From NCBI RefSeq assembly GCF_021917145.1, contig NC_061063.1:8387097-8451096 (forward strand): a DNA stretch of 64,000 nucleotides, read 5' to 3'. Position 1 is the first letter of the stretch, and each line of letters opens with the position of its first letter. The notes beneath the pieces are model-generated. The model ran no database searches. It was not told the DNA's origin and worked only from the letters and a program-made list of their open reading frames with translations. Shown here piece by piece: positions 11,801 to 24,267 of this stretch. This DNA comes from Hypomesus transpacificus (lineage: Eukaryota > Chordata > Actinopteri > Osmeriformes > Osmeridae). The position numbers and the translations under genes were made by a program.

Positions 11801-13241
11801 GTAGCTCCCTCCAGCCTCCACCCTCCACCCTCCTGCCTCCAGCCTCCACCCTCCTGCCTCCACCCTCCAGCCTCCTGCCTCCTGCCTCCACCCTCCTGCC
11901 TCCACCCTCCAGCCTCCACCCTCCTGCCTCCTGCCTCCAGCCTCCTGCCTCCTGCCAACAGAAGTAGTCTCCTCTTGTTCTCACCCTGGCCGAGGCACCA
12001 TGAATCCACTAAGTCTAATCAACAGTTGAACATGATCAAATCTGAGGGTGTTTCAGAAGTAAAGATGGAAAGATCAGTGAATCAGTGCCCGTCTAAGAAC
12101 AAGCTGTGTTAGTCTTGGATAGTCTCTCTACCTCTTTATCTCTCCCCTGTCTCTCTCCCTCTCTCTCCCTTTTTCCCTACCTACCTCCCTCTCCTCTCCT
12201 CTCTCTCCCTGTCGCTCTCTCTCTACCTTCCACCCTCTCTTTTTCTCATTCTTTTTCTATCCGTTTCAGTTTTATCTGATCTGATTGGCTCTCTGTCTTC
12301 TCTCCAGCTATTCTGATTGGTGGGCTGCTGGCTGTGGTTTTCGCTGACTTCCTGGTCATCGGTAAAGAGCAGGAACCAGCAGGCTGTAGCGTGTACCTGT
12401 GGTAGCCTCACAGGGATAAAAAAACACAACACGGCTTGCATCTATGGCTGGTTGTGGCACATTACCACAGTGCGTCAGAATCACACCTGGGTCAAATAGC
12501 AAAGTCGTCTCAAAAGTGCAAACTGGTACGCACTGGTACGCATGTGCTTTGCAAGCAGACCAAGCACACAAAGGATTTGAAAGATAAACAGATTCTATTT
12601 TGATCCAGGTCTGGTGGGAAGGGCACTTATATATTGATGTTGTAAGAAAGAAAATTCCAATTTTATTGTATTTGTTGAGGAAGATAACAAACTGTTCAGG
12701 ACGTTTGCAATTTTCCTAAGAAAGATTTAATGGTATATTTACCTTTTTGGAGGCACAGTTATGAACATGAATACACTAGTAACACACAGCTCGTACATTT
12801 TTATATTGTGAGCCTAGATTAAGCTGTCTCAGCTTCTACGGGCCTTTGCTTTGTGTTGAAGTGTTTAGCATTGCTTTTAGGTCATGCGTGTTTAGGATTG
12901 ACTGTAGATTGCAGTGTTTAAAAACAAAACAATGCAAGACAAATGTGAGGTGGTTGCTAATAGAATGTGTCTCGTCCTGTTTTGTGCTTGCCTGTTGCCT
13001 GTGTCTATGAGCCTATTCAATGTTATTTCCCTCAAGTTTTGACCTATTTCTCTCTCTTCCTCTCTCCCTCTCAGCGGTGATTGTGGGAGGTGTAGTGGGA
13101 GCTCTGTTTGCTGCCTTCCTGGTGATGCTGCTGGTCTACAGGATGAAGAAGAAGGACGAAGGAAGCTACACGTTAGAAGAGCCTAAACAGGCCACCGTCA
13201 CCTACCAGAAGCCAGACAAGCAGGAGGAGTTCTACGCATAA
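8817..13241 (+). CDS. sdc3: Syndecan-3, exons 2-5 (5' end missing)
   Basis: Type I membrane heparan sulfate proteoglycan that binds growth factors and matrix ligands at the cell surface. Exons seen: 8817-8913, 9932-10701, 11302-11518, 13075-13241; phases agree (1,0,1) and give 416 residues without exon 1. Exon 2 is acidic and ends in SGSGSG, the glycosaminoglycan attachment motif. Exon 3 is a mucin-like Thr/Ser/Pro spacer interrupted by a long Glu/Arg tract. Exon 4 carries the juxtamembrane signature [20 protein letters not shown]. Exon 5 encodes the transmembrane helix with GGVVG, then [10 protein letters not shown] (C1), the variable TLEEPKQ segment typical of syndecan-3, and the C-terminal EFYA PDZ ligand. 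Stop TAA at 13239. The signal-peptide exon is not found. The conserved tail makes syndecan-3 rather than -1, -2 or -4 the best call. A possible extra transmembrane cassette lies at 12308-12361. Confidence 0.93.
10115..10315 (+). repeat. In-frame GA repeat coding a Glu/Arg tract in sdc3
   Basis: Within sdc3 exon 3, GAGAGG-type purine repeats are read as [14 protein letters not shown] sequence for about 65 residues. The frame stays open and continues into Thr/Pro-rich ectodomain on both sides, so it is read here as coding. The regular E/R pattern could form a charged single alpha-helix. Confidence 0.8.
11605..11710. repeat. CTGTCTGG octamer repeat
   Basis: TGTCTGGC units repeated about seven times in sdc3 intron 4. 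Confidence 0.9.
11808..11956. repeat. Pyrimidine-rich minisatellite (CCTCC A/T G-C)
   Basis: Alternating CCTCCACC, CCTCCAGC and CCTCCTGC heptamer-like blocks for about 150 bp in sdc3 intron 4. The minus-strand frame through it is low complexity only. Confidence 0.85.
12308..12361 (+). other. Possible duplicated transmembrane cassette exon of sdc3
   Basis: A 54-nt segment lies between a polypyrimidine-CCAG acceptor (CTTCTCTCCAG) and a GTAAAG donor, in phase 1-1 like the neighbouring exons. It would encode [18 protein letters not shown](G/A), which resembles the start of exon 5 ([17 protein letters not shown]): A, GG, FA and FLV match in register. Including it would keep the reading frame and add 18 mostly hydrophobic residues ahead of the normal helix. 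The Asp inside it is unusual for a membrane helix, so it may be a decayed exon copy. Confidence 0.45.
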
Positions 13242-15960
13242 CCTGAGCCGAGAGACACAGAGAGAGAGAGAGAGAGAGAGTGAGAGAGTGTGAGAGAGAG
13301 GGAGAGAGACAGAGGAAACGGGGAGAGAGAAATAGATCTCGGTTCTCCACTCCACCCCTCTTCTCTTCCCCCTCCCTCCTTCCCTTCCTCACCTCCACCT
13401 TCTCCGTCCCTCTCTCCTCTCCTCCTTACCAGTCCCTCTTGAGAGTGCCTATCTCTCTGTGGACTCAGAACTTTCTTTTCAACAAAAAAAAAGATAAAAA
13501 AAGATAAAAATATATCAGCAGAAAAATAACCATAAACACATACACAAAACAGTTTTTTTTTTCAGTAAATGTTGTTATTAATATTCTACAAATTATCGTT
13601 CTGATGTTATGAAAAATGATTTCGTAAAAACACAAGCTCTTAACCTGTGTTCCAGCACAAAGTTCCTCTTCTATTCCACAGAGCAAATGAGATAGACTGA
13701 GAGAGGTTCGGGGTGAGAGGACGATGGAGAGACAGAGAGAGGAGGGGTGAGATGGGGAGAAAGAAAGAGGAGGGGTGAGATGAGGAGAAAGAGAGGAAGA
13801 CAAAGGAAGAAGAAGAAAGGAGAGGCGTATAACCCGCCCTTAACCCAAACACATCAAGTATCTGATTCACCACACAGAGAGAGAGACAGGGGTCAACGGT
13901 GAAAGGAAAGGTCTCTTTGTGCCTTCCATACTTCTGGTGCTCACACACACACACACATACCCACACACACACACACTCGCCCGCACGCACACACAAACAC
14001 ACATACCCACACACATGTCTGCTAATGGCTCTGACCCCTCTCTCTGTGCTTGGCCAATCAGAACAGGGATCTCAACCCTCAGTTAACATTCTCCCAGTCT
14101 CAGGAGAATGTTTTGGAAACATTTGCGTAGCAAGCAAAAGATGCTGGTGCTAACACAGAGTTAGCAGTGAGTCTACTCCTCTAAGCTGTACAAAGATGAC
14201 TAGTTATGGATAGTAATAATAATCAATAATATATCAATGTTCCGGGCTGGATGTTAAATAATAATAATGACAATAATAATACGTCAATGGGAGGATGTGT
14301 ATTTAGCAGTTTTAAAGGTTTATATGTAAATATGAGCATATCTTTCTTTCATCACTCTAACCATTTGCATGATCATGAAGAGCTTCTATCGAATCACATT
14401 CATTACCTAAATGAGCTGTGCTCTTGTCCAGACACACACACACACATCGCACGCACACACTTCCACACACGAGCACGCACAGACACTGGCACACAAACAC
14501 AAGTATAGTCATATCATCTGATGTACATTAACTTTCAAACACTTGCTTTAAATATCAGAACAATCTTTATCATCATCATCATCATCATCCTCACGAGTGA
14601 TATGAGTGAGTCTAGGTGGTTTCAGTATGTTATTGATTAGTTGTCAATCAGTTGCTGGTTGGTTAGCGTTTGGTCTATTGTGTATAAGCACAACTATGTA
14701 TCCATACATCCAATCCCCTTGCATGCTCACTTTCTTTGTGTTTCACCATTGGCTGTCTGTTTAAAGGGGGAGGGCCATTGGGACTGAGGGAGGGGTTAAT
14801 ACAGGAAGTGAAGCTCCGAGAAGATCTTACCTTCCAGCACAGATCTGGGACCAGCTCATTTGTAGCCATTCTGATGAGCCGAGATCAGTGAGAAGGAGGG
14901 GAGGGGCCGCTTCATTCATCACAGGGGGCCTCTCTGGCCCTGAGAGGGGAGGGGAGGGGTTAGGAGACAGGGGGTTGTGCTTCTATCTAAGATTGTAACA
15001 ATAACCACACCAGGGTGACTGGACTAGTAGCTTACTATACTCAGTACTGTAGAACAACTGCATGGGAGTTAAACTATACTAGTCTTGGTGTGTGTGTGTG
15101 TGTGTGTATGTGTGTATAACTGAGGGGTGTGTACAAGGTGGAATGTACTGTGTGTAGGTATTCGTTTACCTGCTCCAGCAGTTCAGATGCTCTTCCATTG
15201 TCAGGTAGTCATACCTGTCCCCCTCAGCAGAGTGTGTAGTTCACCTGACACCCAGCTCCTGTGTGTGTGTGTGACAGTGTGTGTGTGTGTGACAGTGTGT
15301 GTGTGTGTACCTCACCAGCCCTCTCTACCCACCTTTGTGTATTTTCCCCTGGTGTCTCCTCTCTGTTTAGGCAATAGACACCACACCGATTTCACATCAG
15401 ACTCTTGTGCCCACTCACTAGTCTGTGCAGGTGTGTTAGTGTGTGCACGCTTGTGTGTTTAGTCTGTTCACCGCTGACTGTCGGGCAGTCTGTCCCTCAC
15501 AGTGGATGTCACACACTGACTGTGTCTCTCACCGTCTCGTCTGTTTGTGGTCTGTAGCAGGACAGACCGACTGACACGAGGTTCCTTCCTCACAGGCAGG
15601 AATGATCTCAACAACGTACTGTCTTTTCTAAAGTTACCTTCTAATTGTGTTTGTACCCATTTTAAGCCTGCATAGCCAAATAAGAGAGGTGTGTATGTGT
15701 GCACGCGTGTGAGTGTGTGTGTCAGAGGGCTTGTGCGTTTGTGAGTGAGTATTAGAGTGTGTGTGTGTGTGAAGCCTACAGAGGCTGCACTACTCTGTGT
15801 TTGCTGTTACCCATCCTGTTTTTATACATTTGCATTTTTTAAGGCTGAGTTTCTGTCATTGGCTGAGTGAGCGAGAGGAGGCGGACCCTCCATGCCACAG
15901 CCCTGTCACTAATCTGCCACTCTGTTCCAAATAAAAGACCTGATTGGGTAAACTTTGTTT
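13242..15960 (+). other. Probable sdc3 3' untranslated region
   Basis: Non-coding sequence after the sdc3 stop, with GA and CA microsatellites (13260-13315, 13940-14010), a short ATC run near 14570-14588 and no recognisable gene. An AATAAA signal lies at 15930-15935. Mammalian SDC3 also has a long 3' UTR; transcript extent here is inferred. Confidence 0.5.
15930..15935 (+). promoter_or_regulatory. Candidate polyadenylation signal (sdc3)
   Basis: AATAAA, the first clear one found downstream of the sdc3 stop and upstream of nobox. Confidence 0.45.
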
Positions 15961-17358
<1,398 letters not shown>

Positions 17359-19072
17359 ATGGATGAAAGCCGTGAGCCAGTCGGTGATTTCGGTAAGGAG
17401 GAAATTTACGTATTATTTCGGAGCAAATTGAATAATTGGTTTACTGTTCGAGACAAAAGACACAATTGCTTTATTATACTAATTGGTTGGATGCATACGT
17501 CAACCTGGAAGTGTTTGTAAAATATGTTTTAGTATTATCATTGAAACTTTTGAAAGCAAGAGATTTCCGAACTATTAACCCAAACTGGTGAAAGTGTGGT
17601 TATTTTTAAAGCAAATTGAGCTAGGTTAATTAGCTAACAGGTGAGCTAACGTCGACTTCACACAACTAATAAAATGACACTACTGAAAAGTCACGAGCCC
17701 CTCAGGAAAAAACGTTGTCAACTTCAAAATGCCGATATAATCATATACGTCTAATGTTTAGGTGGCAATAAATAAACAAACTTTACACAAACGTCTATTT
17801 TTAAGACATAATACATCAAGACATTGAACCAAAAATCTTAACATGCTAAAATTGAAATTCTTTGATAAGCAGTCTAGTCTCTCTGTGTGTGGCTGGGGAA
17901 TGAGTATGTGACACCTAGTACACATTGTGCCCTTGTACAGACTGCCCTAGCCTACTGTGTGAGGAGCTGGAAGACGTGGAGGAAAATAACCACGGAGACA
18001 ACCAGACTCAGGATGAGGAGGATGGGGAGAGAGGGGAAGAGAGGGAGAGAGAGGGTGTGAGAGAGAGGGCTGAGAGGGAGAGGGGAGGAAGAGAGAAGCG
18101 GAGAGGGGGAGACCTCATCAGGGGAGAGGGAGATGAGACAGAGGCAGGAGTGGAAGTGGAGGAAGGAGAGGGAGAACGTGGGGAGGAAGAGGAGGAGAAG
18201 GAAGGGGAGGAAGAAACAAATGGAGTGACCATTGATGAAGGGGGCGTACATGGAGGGCAGGAGGGAGCGGAGGAGAGGAGTGAGGGAGGTGAGAGTGACG
18301 CATGTGAGACCGCTGTCGCTGAGAAAGGAGAGGAGGAGGAAACGCTCGACTTCCAGAAGGGAGATGAACAGATGGACGGCAAGGCCAAGCCTTTCTGGAT
18401 CGACAGCGAGGGCGGTGACGTCAAGGAAGTGGCCTGGTGCGGCGCGGACAGGGATGGCGGCGAAAGAGAGAGAAAGTTCGAAGACGAGATCCTGCTGGAA
18501 CTGACCTCGGTGAATCCCGAAGGCCTGGCCGAGTCCTCTGCCGTCATTGGACCAAGCTGTGACCTGTCAGACTCTGGCTACCTGAGCTGTGAGCCAGGAC
18601 TCTACTGCCCTCCTGGCCCGCTCCTCTATCCCCCAACACCCCAGCCCCAGCCCAGCCCCTCTGGCACCAGCCCCCCCCCCAGCTCCCTCCCTGACCTCCC
18701 CCCTCCTCCACCCCCTCAGCACCTGCAGGTGAGCGCAGGGGAAACGAGGGGCAGAGGGTATCTTTCTGTGCGTTCATCTCAATGCTCCCGCTTTCAAACT
18801 GTCGCCCTGAAAGTCCTCGTGTCGTCCGCTCAGGTGAAGGTGACTCAGGTGTACGCCACCCGCCACTCCGTTCACTTCCGAGCGAGGAGGAGGCGGGGCC
18901 AGGCTCCGCCCTTCCCCATGTTGCCGGTGGTGACTGTTGCCGAGCCTACGGACCCGACCCTGGCCCCGCAGCCCAAGAAGAAAACACGCACCCTCTACAG
19001 CATGGGTGAGGACTGTGTGTGTGTGTGTGTGTACGTTTGCATGAATTTGTGTTGATCTTCTGAATGATGTGT

Positions 19073-19116
<44 letters not shown>

Positions 19117-20148
19117 CAGCTAGAGCAGTTGGAGAGTATGTTTCAGGAGGAACACTATCCAGATGCAGAGAAGAGGAAAGAGATTGCCGCCACTGTGTGT
19201 GTCACCCCTCAAAGGATAATGGTGAGTACAGCTCTCCTCTCCTGGGAGACTGAGGCCAAGAGATCAGGTGGAACTGACAGAATCACCCAGACAGGTTGAG
19301 GAGGAGGTCACTGTCAGCCTGTTTCACTTTGTCAATCTCTCTGTCTCTCCACCTCTCTCTGTGTCTGCCTCTCACTCTCTCTCTCTGTCTCTTCACCTCT
19401 CTCTCTCTCTGTCTCTCTCTCTGTCTCTCCACCTCTCTCTGTGTCTGCCTCTCTCTCTGTCTCTCCACCTCTCTCTGTGTCTGCCTCTCGCTCTCTCTCT
19501 GTCTCTGTCTGTCTCTCCACCTCTCTCTGTGTTTGCCTCTCTCTCTGTCTCTCCACCTCTCTCTGTGTCTGCCTCTCGCTCTCTCTCGCTCTCTCTCTTT
19601 CTCTGTGTCTCTCTCTCTCTCTGTCTCTCCACCTCTCTCTGTGTCTGCCTCTCGCTCTCTCTCTCTGTCTCTCTCTCTCTGCCAGGTGTGGTTCCAGAAC
19701 CGGAGGGCTAAGTGGAGGAAGTTAGAGCGTTCTTCCTCTGCCAAACCAGAACACAAACAGAGCCGTAAACACCGCGGCAGCCCCCGCACTGCCCACTACC
19801 CGCTTCTGGCCCCGCTGGATCCTCTCACCAGGTCAGTGTCCCCGGGGGGCTGAACCACGGGGGCTGAACCACGGGGGTCGGACCCAGGTTAGTTGTTGTT
19901 TAGGTCTTGAGCATGATGCTTCTCTTTGTAGGGGTGCAGCGTTTTCCGGAAACATCGCCCCTGCACCTCCTCCCCCTGCAGCCCCCCTACCCAGCCCCCC
20001 CAAAAGCTTGCCCTCCTACAGTGCCCTACTAGCCAGCCTACAGAGTCCTACAGGTACCACACACACTCACACTCATGATTACCATGATTACCATTCAAAA
20101 CTTGGATAAAGGATCATGTGGATTATTGTTTTGGCTAATTTCCCTCCG

Positions 20149-20198
<50 letters not shown>

Positions 20199-21641
20199 GG
20201 AGAGGGGCAGGTCCATCGGGGCATCAGTCTGTGCCACAGGGGGGGCACGGAGCGTCAGTGGAGACGTGCCCCCCTCCCATGGTGAGCCCGCCCCCTCTAC
20301 GGCGGGCCAGCCTGCCTCTATTCGGCAACTACAACCCTCTGAACACTGCGGCCCCCCTCCACAACCCCCCTGCCCCCGCCCCCTCGTCCTCGTCCTTCTT
20401 CCTGGACATGCTGGAGGGCAGCTCCTCCCTCCCCCACCCCGACCCCCCCGCTCGAGAACCCCAGGGGCTCAGCCTACAGACAGAGTCTGGGTCAGTACGG
20501 CACAGGAACACAAGATGATTACTATCATAATATTACTGGGTTAGCTTGCAAACCGCAAACAGGGGACTTAATGTCAAGCAATGACAGTTCTGGTGAGCTG
20601 GTATGAAGGTCTCACTGACGATGCCTCTGCATGCAACACACAGTTTTTCTAGAATAACCAGTAGTGTTACACCCAGAATGACCTGTGGCATACTGTGTGT
20701 ATGACACTGAAATCTCTTTGACTTTGAGTTTGACTTTGTCATAAGGTGACGTGTTTTTCTCATCCTCAGCTCTCTGTTTGACTATGGGGAGTCCCTGGGC
20801 CATCAGAGTGGCTCTTTATCCTACCAGCTCCAGCCCTCCTACCAGGCCCAGAACCACAGCCAGAACCACAGCCAGAACCACAGCCAGAACCACAGCCAGA
20901 ACCACAGCCAGAACCACAGCCAGGCCCAGGCCTCTCTCCCTCGCCTGGCCTACCTCAACCCCTCCCCCTACCTCCCTCCCAATTCTTCAGATACCAACCC
21001 CACCTCCTACCTCACCTTTGGGTCAGGTGGAGGAGGCGGGGTGGTGACCTATGGCGGCGGAGGCCCCGCCTACTTCCAGTCCCAGAGTGGAGGCCAGATC
21101 GTGCTGCAGTCTGGACCACACGGTGAGTTGCAGAAAGACAGCCCTCTCAGATCGAGCTGCTTTGAAAGACATGCCTCTGGTTTTACTCTCTGTGTGTGTG
21201 TGTGTGTCTCTAGGGGGAATAGCAGCATACCAGACCTACCCGTGGGGTGAGGTGTACAGCCAGCCAGGCATGTTCCAGCGAGCTTCGTGTCCTCAGTACA
21301 CAAGCAGAGACCACGTAACAGCCTCCACCTCCTCCTCCTCCTACCCTTACACGGCCTCCGTTCCTAATCTGCTGCCCCACCGAAACTACCCCCGAGGCGG
21401 GCACGGCCCCTCGCACTCCCAGAGACCCACCGCCTCCGCCGTGCCTGCCATGTCCGCCCCGCTGCCCCCGTTCTCCAGAGCCGACGGCGCCCTGCCCAAC
21501 GCGGGCCCGCCTCTGGTTCCTCACGTGAGCCCCGCCCTCCCCGAGCCCCCCCTGGAGCCCCCCTGCCTGAAGGCGGAGTACGACAGCCCCAGGGAGGTCC
21601 ACAGCCATTTCCAGTGTGACTTCTCCCCCATCCACTTTTGA
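17359..21641 (+). CDS. nobox: NOBOX-family homeobox transcription factor
   Basis: Homeodomain protein of the NOBOX family, which in vertebrates acts in oocyte nuclei to drive folliculogenesis genes. Exons: 17359-17392, 17941-18728, 18834-19005, 19115-19221, 19686-19831, 19932-20053, 20199-20490, 20770-21122, 21214-21641; phases 1,0,1,0,2,1,2,1 agree, giving 813 residues (848 if 18729-18833 is retained). The start ATG gives [11 protein letters not shown], and exon 1's last G joins AC of exon 2 to make Asp. A highly acidic Glu/Arg-rich N-terminal region precedes a Pro-rich stretch. The homeodomain (about residues 321-381) reads [41 protein letters not shown] and [12 protein letters not shown], split by introns before helix 1 and within helix 3. 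This matches NOBOX; one usual Gly is Cys (TVCVTPQ). The C-terminal half is Pro/Ser-rich with an NHSQ repeat. Stop at 21639. Confidence 0.9.
18729..18833 (+). other. 105-nt stop-free optional intron in nobox (exitron-like)
   Basis: Donor CAG|GTGAGC and acceptor CCGCTCAG|GTGAAG flank a segment of exactly 35 codons without a stop, in frame with both sides. Either it is a normal short intron or it is sometimes kept, adding 35 residues between the Pro-rich region and the homeodomain. The spliced form joins QHLQ to VKVTQVY. Confidence 0.5.
19068..19112. repeat. (GT)n abutting nobox homeodomain exon acceptor
   Basis: GT run that ends in TGTAG directly at the 3' splice site of the exon starting at 19115. 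Confidence 0.9.
19330..19683. repeat. CT-rich minisatellite before nobox exon 5
   Basis: Units of about 40 bp built from CTCTCTGTCTCTCCACC and TCTCTGTGTCTGCCTCT, about seven copies, leading straight into the acceptor GCCAG at 19681-19685. There is no AG dinucleotide from 19316 to 19683. Confidence 0.9.
20150..20196. repeat. (GT)n abutting nobox exon 7 acceptor
   Basis: About 46 bp of GT repeat ending TGTAG at the 3' splice site; the same intron begins with an AC-rich segment. Confidence 0.9.
20848..20924 (+). repeat. Coding 12-bp repeat in nobox (QNHS)n
   Basis: CAGAACCACAGC units, six in tandem, read in frame as Gln-Asn-His-Ser in nobox exon 8. Confidence 0.95.
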
Positions 21642-22430
21642 CTGTGTGTTGTTGTTGCTGATACTCCCCTTTGATCTTTGAGATCTTTTCACTGGTTTTC
21701 CAAAGGTTCCGGAATCTAATTTATGTGTGTTTGGTTGTTCGTGTTCTATTTGTGTGTTTGTCTCTGGTTTTTGCATATTGGAGAGTCAAAGTAGAATTCA
21801 TGTTTTTGTTTCGATCACAGAGTTTACATCACAAGGTTAATTGTTTAGATGACAGAAAAATACCGTTTTATTTCCTCTTAAGCCATTTAAGGGTTAATGA
21901 CCGTGTTTGGCCACTAGAGTGTGCCATTTTCCGTGTAAGAGATCACAATGTTGAACATTACAGTATTTTGCCTCCCTCAAAGGATGTGTTTGTCTGTGTG
22001 TCTGTTAAGTAGCGATCCAAACAACATCTCAGTTTCTCCATCTCCCTTCTTCTCCTCTTATCAGAAATGTGTGGTGTCCAGTTTGCTTTGAGTTTGCTTT
22101 GACCTTGAGGGAATTTAATAATTGACGAGAGGGCTGGCTGGGTGATTAGATGGAGAGGGGGAAAGGGAGGGGGAGAAAGGAATACATATGTATGAGACGA
22201 GGAGGGTGATATGTGAACTGCAGATGAGGAGGGTGTTGATGGAGGTGGGAGAGGGCTTTGTCTAAGGAGGACGGGGAGGGTGGGGGAGGGGAGGAATGTG
22301 TTTTGATCTGGTGTTAACACAGAGACCATGGTTATGTAACTTCTGTATTTGGGTTTTTTAATGAACCTCTCTCTTCCTGCTCACTTGCTACCGAGCTGTT
22401 GCTGTTGGCAGGAGAGGTGATGTAGAACCT

Positions 22431-22936
22431 CCACACACACACACACCTCCACACACCTTCACACACCACCACACACACACACACACACACCTCCACACAC
22501 ACACACACACACACCTCCACACACACACACACACACACCTCCACACACACACACACACACCTACACACACACACACACACCTCCACACACACACACACCT
22601 CCACACACCTCCACACACCTCCACACACACACACACACCTCCACACACCACCACACACACACCTCCACACACACACACACCTCCACACACCTCCACACAC
22701 CTCCACACACACACACACACACACCTCCACACACCTCCACACACCACACACACACACACACACACACCCACCTCCACACACACACACACCTCCACACACC
22801 TCCACACACACACACACACCTCCACACACCACACACACACACACACCTCCACACACACACACACACACCTCCACACACCTCCACACACCACCACACACAC
22901 ACCTCCACACACCTCCACACACCACCACACACACAC
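22431..22936. repeat. CA/CCTCCACACAC array
   Basis: About 500 bp of (CA)n blocks of varying length separated by CCTCCACACAC or CCACCACACAC; irregular higher-order repeat. Confidence 0.95.
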
Positions 22937-23844
22937 CCTCTTTTTGGAAACAAAATGAGAAAAATGCAGTTGTATGCACACACTTTCCTCCATATCAGAA
23001 GGAGAGAGGCCCGTGGACCTGCACAGGAGCTCTGTTCATGTCTGGATCTGTCACAACAGCACGTGTAGCCTCGCTTTGTCTCAGCTCTGTAGGCATCTTG
23101 GTGTGAGTGTGTGAAAGCTTAGAGAAAGGCAGAGGTTATGTGTGATGAAGGCTTTCGTATAGGGTTGTGATACAGTATGTACAGACTGGTGTGTGTGTGT
23201 GTGTGTGTGGGATGGCCTCTGTCCTCCTCGTTCCCACCATCTAAATATTTACTTGGTATTCTGAGATGCAAAAAGGGAACTTGTTTCAATATTTATGGAT
23301 GTGGTCAAACACGAAATCCTTACAGTCTTTCCTAACCCGCCTCTCTCTCAGACACACATACACACTCAGAGAGAAGGTAGATGAAGAAATCTTTTCATGA
23401 CATAAACACAGTCTGGCTGCTGTGGAAGCCCATTATGTATGACTTGTTATGTTTTCATTGCTCAGATTTCTTTGGCGGGGCTTTAAATGAAAGAAATGTA
23501 TAAATGGAGATACGGGGGAAGAGGGAATGACGAGAGAAACGAAAGAATAGGGTGGTGGAGAAAAGAGGAAGTCAGAAGGAGATGAGTGGAAGGGCCTGTG
23601 GTAGACATTGGAGAGTAATAGTTCTTTCAAAACAAGTTCTGAATTGTAGACAGGGTTAGAGTTGTGAACCTAAGATACATGCACGTATTGTAGTCCTTCT
23701 AATTCTTAATAATTAATTATTGCTAATATTGTCGGGCAGAGCTAGTTCCATTAGTGTGTGTGTGTTCTTCCAATGTTGGAAACCATTCCTAGAGATGGCA
23801 TCCAGGAATATTGACTTGCTTTCATCTGTCGCCCTCCTGTAAAA

Positions 23845-24128
23845 CACACACGTACACACGTACACACACACACGAACACACACGTACACACACACACGTA
23901 CACACACGAACACACACACACGAACACACACGTACACACACACACGTACACACACGAACAAACACACACGTACACACACGTACACACACACACGTACACA
24001 CACACACGTACACACACGTACACACACGTACAAACACACACGTACACACACACACGTACACACACGTACACACACACACGTACACACACGTACACACACG
24101 TACACACACACACGTACACACACGAACA
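23845..24128. repeat. ACACACGTACACAC array
   Basis: CACACACACGTA and CACACACGAA units in irregular alternation, with about twenty ACGTA blocks, that is regularly spaced CpG and CACGT cores. Confidence 0.95.
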
Positions 24129-24248
24129 CGAACACATCCCCTCTGTTGACTTTGCTGTGTGTTGAGTAGGAAGTCTGTCTGGGCAGTTACTGTACTGCTT
24201 CACCTCACATTCCCCCTCCACTCCCCCCCTCAATCAGGGCTTGTTCAG

Positions 24249-24267
24249 GGGGGGGGGGGGGGGGGGG
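24249..24267. repeat. Poly-G tract
   Basis: Run of about 19 G followed closely by shorter G runs; possible sequencing-length uncertainty or G-quadruplex former. Confidence 0.9.

Noticed and set aside
22332..24233. Cys/Val-rich minus-strand frames up to 215 residues
   Set aside because: They are translations of CA/GT repeats with no flanking domain.
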